Both the position numbers and the translations under genes were made by a program. The notes beneath the pieces were generated by a model. It was not told the origin of the DNA. It did not search any database and saw only the letters and a program-made list of their open reading frames with translations. Of a stretch of DNA of 39,628 nucleotides, positions 23,703 through 31,019 are shown in pieces. Position 1 is the first letter of the stretch, and each line of letters begins with the position of its first letter. The stretch covers positions 1 to 39,628 of the forward strand of contig CAKPCG010000016.1 of NCBI GenBank assembly GCA_934141475.1, given 5' to 3'. This stretch comes from an uncultured Clostridia bacterium. GTDB lineage: Bacteria; Bacillota; Clostridia; TANB77; CAG-508.

Positions 23703-24002
23703 TTATTTTTCACTATAGTATTTTATACAACTTGGAAAAATAATATTACTTTCAGGTGAAAGTTTCAACGCTTTTATAAGTCTAAACGCTGTTTTTCGAC
23801 TTATATTCACTTTCGTTATCGGTTCTTCTGGATCCAAAGGGTTATGTTCTACTAGTCGATAAATCGGTATAAATAGCCCTCCACTGAAAGAATCCATCCG
23901 GTAAATCACACATGTTTCCGGGTTCCATTCTTTCTTTGCCTGTTCGATGTCTATTTTACAGTTTCCCTCTCGTTTTTTCTCCAAAAAAATCTTATCTGTC
24001 AT
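23703..24002 (-). CDS. Hypothetical protein, 99 aa
   Basis: I do not recognise the family. The start at 24002 is fixed by the ribosome site AGGAGG 7 bases ahead; a longer frame reaching back to 24101 only covers the promoter. The protein is soluble and mixed in charge. It has the segments CVIYRMDSFSGGLFIPIYRL, an EPITKVNISRKTAFRLIKAL stretch that could be a helix-turn-helix-like pair, and a tail SCIKYYSEK. Codon use is richer in G and C than its neighbours (several CGG, TCC and GGG-type codons), which suggests arrival by transfer. It has its own promoter and terminator and stands alone. Confidence 0.6.
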   Translation of the reverse strand: MTDKIFLEKKREGNCKIDIEQAKKEWNPETCVIYRMDSFSGGLFIPIYRLVEHNPLDPEEPITKVNISRKTAFRLIKALKLSPESNIIFPSCIKYYSEK

Positions 24003-24072
24003 TTTCTTCCTCCTGTTTTTCCTGTTAGTTAATAGTTGCAAAAGCACAAATTTGCTCGCGCTTATAACTTTT

Positions 24073-24101
24073 ATTATAGCATACTTTACTAAAAAAATCA
24101 A
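24073..24101 (-). promoter_or_regulatory. Promoter of the 99-aa gene
   Basis: On the minus strand there is TTGATT (24101-24096), a 17-base spacer, and TATAAT (24078-24073). A leader of about 60 bases follows, containing the GC-rich word GCGCGAGC and the ribosome site. Confidence 0.75.
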
Positions 24102-24143
24102 AATTTTCTTAGTACATATATTAATTAAACTATTTTTTAAATT

Positions 24144-24773
24144 TCACTTCAATTTCACTCCTATTAAATATAACAAATCCACAGCCTGAAGTTGGTCTAT
24201 TATTGCTCCTTTTATATCATCTATAGAAACTGCAATTCCTTCTATTTTGCAATTTGATAAATCTATTCCATTTAAACTAGTTTTAAAAAATTGTGCCTTA
24301 GATAAATCTGCATTATCAAAATAAAGATTTTTTATTTTAGTTTCTTGAAAATAACTATTTTTTAGCATTGTGTTTTTAAATAAAATATTTTCTATACTAG
24401 CCATTGATAAATTCATATAACTTGCGTTTGTTTCTTCAAATTTAACATTATACAACCTATTTTCTATAAAATTACAACCTGCAATTTTACAATTATAAAA
24501 TTCACACCTGATAAATGTGCATTCATTAAATTCAGTATTTGAAAAATTACATTGATTAAATATTACATTCTTAAATGATACTTTTTCCAAAATTTTATCT
24601 TGAAGACAAATATTATCAAATTTACAATATTCAAATTCATTTTCATATAAATTTATATTGTCACATTCCTCATTTTCAAAATTGTAATATTGTATTTTTC
24701 CATTATCTATTACATTCATTAATTTTTGATTGTTTAACTTTTTATTATAAACTTGTGGTTTTAATATATTCAT
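24144..24773 (-). CDS. Pentapeptide-repeat protein
   Basis: The start is placed at 24773 and not at 24785, because the first codons of the longer frame (ATGGGAGAA) form the ribosome site for the inner ATG. The 209 residues contain a run of pentapeptide repeats of the A(D/N)LxF type from about residue 50 to 190 (for example CNFSN, TEFNE, CTFIR, CEFYN, CKIAG, CNFIE, ADLSK, AQFFK, IDLSN). Such repeats build a right-handed quadrilateral beta-helix. Members include the gyrase-protecting Qnr/McbG proteins and many of unknown role. The cysteine-rich first coils are noteworthy. No neighbour points to a function. Confidence 0.88.
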   Translation of the reverse strand: MNILKPQVYNKKLNNQKLMNVIDNGKIQYYNFENEECDNINLYENEFEYCKFDNICLQDKILEKVSFKNVIFNQCNFSNTEFNECTFIRCEFYNCKIAGCNFIENRLYNVKFEETNASYMNLSMASIENILFKNTMLKNSYFQETKIKNLYFDNADLSKAQFFKTSLNGIDLSNCKIEGIAVSIDDIKGAIIDQLQAVDLLYLIGVKLK

Positions 24774-25026
24774 TTTTTCTCCCATACAACATTTTATATA
24801 ATAGTTTATTATTTATACTTTTTTAACTATTTATTTTATCTGTGTTTTATAAAAATTACCAAAATCTGTCATTACATCTAGCATTTTATTTAAATTCTTT
24901 CCTAAATTTGTTCAAATTATATCACAAATAATAAATTTAGTACATAGTTACTTTAAAGTGCGTATTTGTTTTTTCTTCGTATTTTGTTATAAAATAATCA
25001 TAATATATTTAAAGGAGGAATTAACA

Positions 25027-25178
25027 ATGTCAAATTATATTAAAGTGAGTTTAGAAAATGCTCCAAGAATAGAACTACATGATAAATTAGGATTAACAGG
25101 AGCCGAAATTACATTTGTATACAAACAAAGGAAAATTCTCTTGAAGGTTTTACAGTAAATGATGCTGTTATAAAATAG
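25027..25178 (+). pseudogene. Cupin-domain protein remnant with internal deletion
   Basis: The ATG at 25027 has a strong ribosome site (AAAGGAGG). The frame begins as a small cupin protein (SNYIKVSLENAPRIELHD, then LGLTGAEI). It then jumps straight to the usual end of that family: ITF-V, and in a shifted frame KENSLEGFTVNDAVIK to the stop at 25178. The metal-binding cupin core between GAEI and ITF, roughly 60-70 residues, is gone. A four-base loss around GTATACAA (a GTAT repeat unit) shifts the frame at the C-terminal side. The product would be an inactive 43-residue peptide. Confidence 0.65.
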
Positions 25179-25179
25179 T

Positions 25180-25214
25180 AAAAACACTTCCTAAAGTATA
25201 ATCTTTAGGAAGTG
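25180..25214 (-). terminator. Terminator of the membrane-protein gene
   Basis: The perfect 12-base stem CACTTCCTAAAG/CTTTAGGAAGTG with a 6-base loop is followed on the minus strand by TTTTT. It lies about 50 bases past the stop at 25264. Confidence 0.85.
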
Positions 25215-25263
25215 CTAAAAAATCTTATGTATTTTCCAATCTCATTATAACAATTCAATAATT

Positions 25264-25779
25264 TTAGTTTGCATTTTTTAAATCTTTTTCAGTAATCCAG
25301 CCATTTTTTAATGCTTTTTCTATCTCTTCTTGTCTTTTGCCTTCTTCTTCAATTCCAGTTAGGTATTTTATAAGTTCTTCTTTATCATAATTTTCAAATT
25401 TATATGAATTATACAAAGGGATTCCTACAGCTAATATAATAGCAAAAATACACAAAGTTATCAAAGCTATAATTACTTTAATTAATTTATTTTTTTCATT
25501 ATTTTCACCCCCTTTTATTTTTGTCAATAAATCGTTTATTTTAATAATATAATACTTATCATAAACATATATGGCAATATTTACTATTATATAAATCCAA
25601 GTATAACATAATAAAAGTATTTTATAATTTTTTAAATATATTTCTAATATTGATATATAGTACCCCAAAAATCTAAAAAAAAGAAATTCTGTTACAATAA
25701 AAATAGTATCAAATATAATCAGCCCGCAAAAAAATATTATAATTTTTTTGGCAACATAATATATTTTTTTCATAATCAT
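25264..25779 (-). CDS. Small membrane protein(s); probably two genes fused by an A-tract change
   Basis: As written, this is one 171-residue protein with about three membrane helices (IIIFFCGLIIFDTIFIVTEF; ILLLCYTWIYIIVNIAIYV; VIIALITLCIFAIILAVGI). At 25509-25490 the middle of the gene contains AAAGGGGGTGAAAATAATG followed by seven A. With eight A, the first protein would end there (GGENNEKK, stop). A second would start at ATG 25499 (MKKNKLIKVI) in the frame that continues to 25264. The normal arrangement is therefore probably two overlapping genes: a two-helix membrane protein of about 95 residues and a one-helix exported protein of about 78. The first follows the LytTR gene closely and may be its membrane inhibitor. 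Confidence 0.65.
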   Translation of the reverse strand: MIMKKIYYVAKKIIIFFCGLIIFDTIFIVTEFLFFRFLGYYISILEIYLKNYKILLLCYTWIYIIVNIAIYVYDKYYIIKINDLLTKIKGGENNEKNKLIKVIIALITLCIFAIILAVGIPLYNSYKFENYDKEELIKYLTGIEEEGKRQEEIEKALKNGWITEKDLKNAN

Positions 25780-25800
25780 AGTCTCCTTTCATCCAAATAT

Positions 25801-26245
25801 CTATATATATTCCCCCATTTTTCTTCTTGATACAATCTCTTCTGAACCATCACTAAGTCTAACTATAATTTTTCCGCGTATAATTCATATCAAAACACTT
25901 AATTTGGTTTATATTTACTATACATTTTTTTGATATTCGAATAAAATCACTATATGTATCTTCTATTTCGTATAATTTTTTATTTATAACATATTCATTA
26001 TCATCATTCGTTTTGCAATAATTTATCTTATTATTGCTATAAACTTTTATTATATTTTTTTTATTTATATATACTAATTCATTTCTATTATTTTTAACTA
26101 TAAAAATATCTTCTTTCTTTTTATATTGAAGTAATAGTTGTTCTAATTCATAATAATCACTATTTTTTATATTATATTCAATTGTTATATTCAGCTCATT
26201 TTTATTAAGATTGTTATTCGTTTTTTTATAAATTTTTATATCCAT
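25801..26245 (-). pseudogene. LytTR-domain DNA-binding regulator, one frameshift near the end
   Basis: The start is ATG 26245, behind AATAGGAGAG; the longer frame upstream is not supported. Residues about 60-148 form a LytTR domain: NELVYINKKNIIKVYS, KLYEIEDTYSDFIRISKKCIVNINQIKCFDMNYT. The frame then breaks. One extra base at 25876 (ACG-C-GGA) leads to an early stop at 25859. Removing it gives GKIIVRLSDGSEEIVSRRKMGEYI and a stop at 25801, the expected LytTR ending. It has no receiver domain, so it is of the kind regulated by a membrane partner; the next gene encodes such a protein. It may be truly inactive or misread at one base. Confidence 0.8.
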
Positions 26246-26369
26246 AATCTCTCCTATTAAAATTATACTGATTAATATATTAATTTTCAATATAATTATG
26301 ATGAACGGTGTTTTTTTGCGATAAGTGGTTAATCTATTGACCAAATACGAAAAAAAAATGTAAAATCTT

Positions 26370-26628
26370 TTTGTTAATATTCTTTAATCACTGAAAATAA
26401 TCCAATTAGTTCAAAAGTCTCACGAACTGGTGCTACATTAGCAAAATTTTCAGGAGTATATTATGGCTGGTTAGATGTTTCTTTTACAGTTACAGATTCA
26501 TCACAAACTGTAAAAGTATTATTTTCTGCAAAAGCTCTTAATGGTTCAGATATAACTACATATTAAGAATTAAAACTAATCAATCTGCTAGTGGTTATTC
26601 TATTGCAGGAGAAGTTTATTACTATTAA
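26370..26628 (+). pseudogene. Secreted-protein remnant
   Basis: The region reads without a start as ITENNPISSKVSRTG, then AKFSGVYYGWLDVSFTV, VKVLFSAKALNGSDITTY and a stop. In the next frame it continues as LRIKTNQSASGYSIAGEVYYY and a stop at 26628. Ser/Thr/Tyr-rich beta-type sequence of this kind resembles the mature parts of small secreted proteins. The N-terminus and signal peptide are absent, and one frameshift lies at about 26565. It is followed by a strong hairpin. I cannot name the family, and the likeness to the secreted protein at 16.9 kb is only in general style. Confidence 0.55.
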
Positions 26629-26660
26629 TTTTTAAGCTATTTGTTTTGACAGAGATTAGT

Positions 26661-26687
26661 TTGAGTGGGAGTTTTTCTCCCACTCAA
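26661..26687 (+). terminator. Hairpin after the secreted-protein remnant
   Basis: The perfect 11-base stem TTGAGTGGGAG/CTCCCACTCAA has a TTTTT loop. It is GC-richer than its surroundings but lacks a T-run after it. It fits the old terminator of the remnant gene. Confidence 0.6.
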
Positions 26688-26832
26688 CTTACAACATAAT
26701 TTCAATTCATATTAATTTTCTAATCTTTTTTTCATATAATTTTAATACTTTATATTTTCCCTCTCAATTTATTAGCCTCACTCACATAAAGCCCTAAATA
26801 AAAATCTCCCTAAAATGCTAAAGCATTATTTT

Positions 26833-29031
26833 CTATTTCTTCAACCTCAAAGCATTCAAAATCACTGTTAAACTACTAAATACCATTGCCAAACTCGCAA
26901 TCATAGGATTTATCGATATTCCTACTGGTTTTAAAACTCCAATAGCAACAGGTATCATTAAACAATTATAGAAAAATGCCCAAAATAAATTCTGTTTTAT
27001 ATTTTTTATTGTTTTTTCACTAATTTTTATAAGTTTCAAAACTGAATTTAAATCATTTTTAGTTAAAATAACATCACTTGAATCCATCGCAATATCAGTT
27101 CCGCTTTTTACACTTACACCAATATCAGCATTTGTTAGGGCTGGACTGTCATTTATTCCATCTCCACACATCATAACTTTGTTTCCTTTTGCTTTTAACA
27201 TTTTTATTGTTTCTGATTTTTGTGATGGTAAAACATTTGAAATTACTTCTGTTATTCCTAGCTCTTGTCCTATTTTTTCTGCTGTTTCTTTATTATCTCC
27301 TGTTAGCATAATTGAATTAATTTTTAACTCTTTTAATTTTCCAATAACGTCTTTTGCATTTTCTCTTACAATATCATTAACACCTATTAATGCTAGTATT
27401 TTGCTTTCATTTGCAACATAAATTATGCTATTTCCTTCTAGTGCTAATTTTTTTTCGTCATCTAAATAGTTATTTTTTATAGAAAATTTTTCTATTATTT
27501 TTCTATTTCCTAAGATTATTTTTTCATTTTCGATTATTCCAATTATTCCAAAACCTGAAATATTTTTAAATTCTTTTACTTTTTTCCTTTCAATTTTGTT
27601 TTTTTCCATATAGTCTACAAATGCCTTTCCTATTGGATGTGTTGACTTTTCTTCTATGCTCCCTACTATTTTTATTAACTCATTTGTAGATAGTTTGCTG
27701 TAGTTATATATTTTAGAAATTTTTAGTTTTCCATATGTTAATGTTCCTGTTTTATCAAATACTATTGTGTTTATTTTAGAAGCATTTTCTAATATTTCAC
27801 TTTTCTTTACTAATATTCCATTATTTGCACACATTCCTTCACTAACAACTATAGCAAGAGGTGTTGCTAAACCTAAACTACATGGACATGCAACTACTAA
27901 TACTGTAATAAATGTACTTAGTGCACTAGCTATACCATAACCTAAAATTAAATATACTATAAATGTTATTACTGCAATTACTATAACAGTTGGAACAAAA
28001 TATCCAGAGATTTTATCGGCAATTTTTGCTATAGGGGCTTTTGTGTTACTTGCTTCAATAACTAATTTTACAATTTCAGATACGGTTGATTCTTTCCCTA
28101 TTTTTTCTGCTTTATATTTTATAAAACCATCATAATTTAAACTTCCAGCAATAACTTCATCTCCTATATTTTTTGTTACAGGTTTACTTTCACCTGTTAT
28201 AAATGATTCGTCTAAATGTGTATTTCCTTCTATTATTTCTCCATCTACTGCAATTTTATCTCCTGCTTTTGAAATTACTATATCTCCTTTTTTTATTTCA
28301 TCAAGTGTTACTTCTTTTTGAGTACCATTTACTTCAATAATTGCTTTATTTGGAGTAATTTCGACCAGTTTTTGTATTGCTTCTTTTGTTTTATCTTTAC
28401 TTATTCCATCTATATATCTTCCAAGCTTAACAAAGTAGATTATTATCGCACTAGATTCAAAATACAAATTCATTGCATAATGCATGTTGCCACTAAGTAT
28501 TTTATACATTCCATATAAACTATATCCAAAGCTACTTATAACTCCAATTGTAACTAAGGTGTCCATATTAGGTATTTTATGAATTAAATTTTTGTATCCA
28601 TTTTTTAAAATATCGTATCCATATATTAAAAATGCAATTGTTAATATTAGTAAACTTACTGTATAATTTATAGGATTATTATGTGGATCTAAAAAGCTTA
28701 TACTTTTTAGTCCTACCATATGTCCCATTGAAATATACATAAGAATAATTGCTAAAACTGTAAATATAATAAATTTGTATTTTTCTTTTTTATTATTTTT
28801 TTCTATATTGATTTCTTTAAACATTCCTAAACTTTTAAATCCTGCTTGTTTTACATATTTTTCTATTTTTTCCTGGTCTAATATTTTTTCATCATATGTT
28901 ATTGTAGCATTTGCCATTACAAGATTAACACTTGCATTAAATATCCCATTTTGTTTATTTAAATACTTTTCTAATCCATTTGAGCATGCACTGCAAGTCA
29001 TTCCGTCAATTGATAATATTATATTTTTCAT
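26833..29031 (-). CDS. copA: Copper-exporting P1B-type ATPase
   Basis: This membrane pump exports Cu(I). The 732 residues begin with one heavy-metal-binding domain (GMTCSACSNG, about 9-18). The membrane helices and the actuator motif TGES follow. The metal-site motif CPC is in VACPCSLGLATP, the phosphorylation site is DKTGT, and the HP motif is in STHPIGKAF. The hinge motif is GDGINDSPAL. The C-terminal helices carry the N/Y-x-MxxSS-type residues (NALRLKK end; MASLAMVFSS). CPC with MVFSS fits Cu(I) over Zn or Co. The gene starts 4 bases after copZ ends, and the two are read together from the copper-type promoter. Confidence 0.96.
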   Translation of the reverse strand: MKNIILSIDGMTCSACSNGLEKYLNKQNGIFNASVNLVMANATITYDEKILDQEKIEKYVKQAGFKSLGMFKEINIEKNNKKEKYKFIIFTVLAIILMYISMGHMVGLKSISFLDPHNNPINYTVSLLILTIAFLIYGYDILKNGYKNLIHKIPNMDTLVTIGVISSFGYSLYGMYKILSGNMHYAMNLYFESSAIIIYFVKLGRYIDGISKDKTKEAIQKLVEITPNKAIIEVNGTQKEVTLDEIKKGDIVISKAGDKIAVDGEIIEGNTHLDESFITGESKPVTKNIGDEVIAGSLNYDGFIKYKAEKIGKESTVSEIVKLVIEASNTKAPIAKIADKISGYFVPTVIVIAVITFIVYLILGYGIASALSTFITVLVVACPCSLGLATPLAIVVSEGMCANNGILVKKSEILENASKINTIVFDKTGTLTYGKLKISKIYNYSKLSTNELIKIVGSIEEKSTHPIGKAFVDYMEKNKIERKKVKEFKNISGFGIIGIIENEKIILGNRKIIEKFSIKNNYLDDEKKLALEGNSIIYVANESKILALIGVNDIVRENAKDVIGKLKELKINSIMLTGDNKETAEKIGQELGITEVISNVLPSQKSETIKMLKAKGNKVMMCGDGINDSPALTNADIGVSVKSGTDIAMDSSDVILTKNDLNSVLKLIKISEKTIKNIKQNLFWAFFYNCLMIPVAIGVLKPVGISINPMIASLAMVFSSLTVILNALRLKK

Positions 29032-29035
29032 ACTT

Positions 29036-29245
29036 TTATTCCTCTACTACTTCAAATCCAAGGTCTACTATTTTCTCTTTTATTTGATTAATATCTACAT
29101 CCTCTTTTGATGTTATATTAACTGTTCCTGTACTAAAATTTGCATCTACTTTTTCTACTCCACTTATTGTTGATAAAGCATTTTTTACTCTATTTTCACA
29201 TCCTCCACAAACCATTCCATTTACTTTAATTTCTAATTCTTTCAT
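29036..29245 (-). CDS. copZ: Copper chaperone CopZ
   Basis: The 69-residue protein has the HMA fold with the Cu(I) site GMVCGGC (C13, C16). It shuttles Cu(I) to CopA in the cytosol. The ribosome site is AAGGAAGG. It is the first full gene behind the promoter at about 29.36 kb. No csoR or copY gene is present in the window. Confidence 0.93.
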   Translation of the reverse strand: MKELEIKVNGMVCGGCENRVKNALSTISGVEKVDANFSTGTVNITSKEDVDINQIKEKIVDLGFEVVEE

Positions 29246-29311
29246 TTTAAATCCTTCCTTTCTTTTATTTATTAAATTTTTTAAACAGACTTACTAATTC
29301 ATCCATTATTT

Positions 29312-29335
29312 CTAAATTTTACAACATTTGTCCAT
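29312..29335 (-). CDS. Possible 7-aa Cys-Cys leader peptide of the copper operon
   Basis: GGAGGT (29346-29341) lies 5 bases ahead of ATG 29335, which opens MDKCCKI and a stop at 29312. It is about 67 bases before the copZ start, in its transcript. Two adjacent cysteines invite the idea of a metal-responsive leader, but the stretch could also be a relic of a lost gene start. Confidence 0.3.
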   Translation of the reverse strand: MDKCCKI

Positions 29336-29346
29336 TTTGCACCTCC

Positions 29347-29396
29347 ATGGGTATTATATACCCCATATAGTATTTTGTAAATATAGGGGTATATCC
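29347..29396 (-). promoter_or_regulatory. Promoter and probable CsoR-type operator of copZ-copA
   Basis: On the minus strand TTTACA (29381-29376) and TATAAT (29358-29353) are spaced by 17 bases. The core promoter overlaps the G/C blocks ATACCCC and GGGGTAT, which face each other across the -35 to -10 span. A third block, TACCC, lies just past the -10. C/G blocks within AT-rich arms are the style of CsoR copper operators; CopY boxes (TACAnnTGTA) are not seen. The repressor gene must be elsewhere. Confidence 0.65.
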
Positions 29397-29446
29397 TTAT
29401 TTTTGGCTATATATAGGCTTTTATACTATGCTTTATAAATTCTGCT

Positions 29447-29495
29447 AAAATTAGACCTAAATTATTAAATTTTTAACAATTTAGGTCTAATTTTT
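29447..29495. terminator. Terminator of gpmA
   Basis: The 17-base arms AAAATTAGACCTAAATT and AATTTAGGTCTAATTTT pair around a 14-base loop, with T-runs on both sides. It lies 17 bases past the gpmA stop. Confidence 0.88.
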
Positions 29496-29511
29496 AACAT
29501 TTTTCTATCTA

Positions 29512-30204
29512 TTATTTTTTTAAATAGTAATGTCTTATTGGTTTTAAATTATCATCTAGCTCATAGCAAATTGGATTACCTGTTTGTATTTCTAATTTTA
29601 TAATATCTTCATCACTTATATTGTCTAAATATTTTATTAATCCTCTTAAGCTATTTCCATGTGCTGCAATTATAATTCTTTTTCCATTTTCTAATTCTGG
29701 CTTAATGTCTGAATTCCAATATTCAGTAACTCTTTTTATTGTATCTATAAGATTTTCTGTTCTTGGTAGTTCATTTTCACTTAAATCTTTATATTTAGGG
29801 TCATTTCCAGGATATCTTTCATCATTTTTATCAAGCTCTGGTGGTCTAACATCTGAGCTTCTTCTCCATAGTAATACTTGTTTTTCTCCATATTTTTCTT
29901 TTGTTTCATCTTTATTAAGTCCTTGTAAAGCACCATAATGTCTTTCATTTAATTTCCAACTTCTTTTTATTTCTATGTTTTCTTCTCCCATTTCTTTTAA
30001 AATATAGCTTAATGTATCTTCTGCTCTTTTTAAAACTGATGTATATGCCAAGTCAAAATTAAATCCTTCTTCTTTTAATATTTTTCCCGCTTCTTTTGCC
30101 TCTTCTATTCCTTTTTCTGATAATTCAACATCTGTCCATCCTGTAAATTTATTTTCTAAATTCCACATGCTTTGACCATGTCTTACTAATACTAATTTAA
30201 TCAT
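29512..30204 (-). CDS. gpmA: 2,3-bisphosphoglycerate-dependent phosphoglycerate mutase
   Basis: This enzyme interconverts 3- and 2-phosphoglycerate in glycolysis. The 230 residues have the phospho-histidine motif VRHGQSMWN (H9), the GWTDVELSEKG segment, ERHYGALQGLNK and the second histidine in AHGNSLRG. The length is that of GpmA and not of the large Mn-dependent GpmI. It follows the ZIP transporter by 11 bases and is the last gene of the operon. Confidence 0.95.
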   Translation of the reverse strand: MIKLVLVRHGQSMWNLENKFTGWTDVELSEKGIEEAKEAGKILKEEGFNFDLAYTSVLKRAEDTLSYILKEMGEENIEIKRSWKLNERHYGALQGLNKDETKEKYGEKQVLLWRRSSDVRPPELDKNDERYPGNDPKYKDLSENELPRTENLIDTIKRVTEYWNSDIKPELENGKRIIIAAHGNSLRGLIKYLDNISDEDIIKLEIQTGNPICYELDDNLKPIRHYYLKK

Positions 30205-30215
30205 ATTTTTTCCTC

Positions 30216-30992
30216 CTAATTTAACGCTACATCCAAAATCATCATAATTACAAATCCTATTGCCACACCTATTGTACCTATATTTGAATGTTCACCACTT
30301 TGTGATTCTGGTATTAATTCTTCTGTTACAACATAAATCATAGCTCCTGCTGCAAATGCTAGTAAATATGGTAAAATTGGCACAACTAAATTGGTTAATA
30401 ATATAGTGATTATAGCTCCTATTGGTTCTACTATTCCAGATAAAGTACCATATAAAAATGCTTTTGGTTTAGATACCCCTTCTGCTTTTAGTGGCATCGA
30501 AATTATAGCTCCTTCTGGAAAATTTTGAATTGCTATACCTATTGCTAATGCAAATGCACTTGTAATTGTAATTCCAGTATTTCCTATTAAAGCTCCTGCA
30601 AAAGAAACTCCAACTGCCATTCCTTCTGGAATATTATGAAGAGTTACAGCAAATACCATCATTGTTGTTTTTTTCAATTTTGTTTTTATTCCTTCAGGCT
30701 TTGTACTTTCTAAATGTAAATGTGGTATTACACTATCTAAAATAAGCAAAAACACAATTCCTAGCATAAATCCTACTGCCGCAGGAATCCAAGATACTAT
30801 ATTTTGCTCTTTTGCCATATCAATAGATGGTATTAGTAATGACCATACTGATGCAGCTATCATCACTCCTGAGGCAAATCCTAGTAATAGTTTTTCTACC
30901 TTTGAGTTTAGTTTATTTTTCATCAAAAATACCATGGCACTTCCAAGTGTTGTTCCCAAAAATGGTATTAAAAGTCCTGTAAATACATTCAT
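30216..30992 (-). CDS. zupT: ZIP-family divalent metal transporter (ZupT-like)
   Basis: The 258 residues form about eight membrane helices. They have the two ZIP metal motifs HNIPEGMAVG (helix IV) and QNFPEGAIIS (helix V). A short His-containing loop (IPHLHLES) lies between helices III and IV. It takes up zinc or other divalent metals. In helix V the usual His is Gln (QNFPEG), as in many bacterial ZIPs. It is the third gene of the unit that includes the FtsX permease and gpmA. Confidence 0.92.
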   Translation of the reverse strand: MNVFTGLLIPFLGTTLGSAMVFLMKNKLNSKVEKLLLGFASGVMIAASVWSLLIPSIDMAKEQNIVSWIPAAVGFMLGIVFLLILDSVIPHLHLESTKPEGIKTKLKKTTMMVFAVTLHNIPEGMAVGVSFAGALIGNTGITITSAFALAIGIAIQNFPEGAIISMPLKAEGVSKPKAFLYGTLSGIVEPIGAIITILLTNLVVPILPYLLAFAAGAMIYVVTEELIPESQSGEHSNIGTIGVAIGFVIMMILDVALN

Positions 30993-31019
30993 TTTTACAA
31001 TTACACCTCCATTTGTTTT

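Noticed and set aside
29265..29305. Second mini-frame MDELVSLFKKFNK before copZ
   Set aside because: No ribosome site ahead of it; likely chance in AT-rich DNA.
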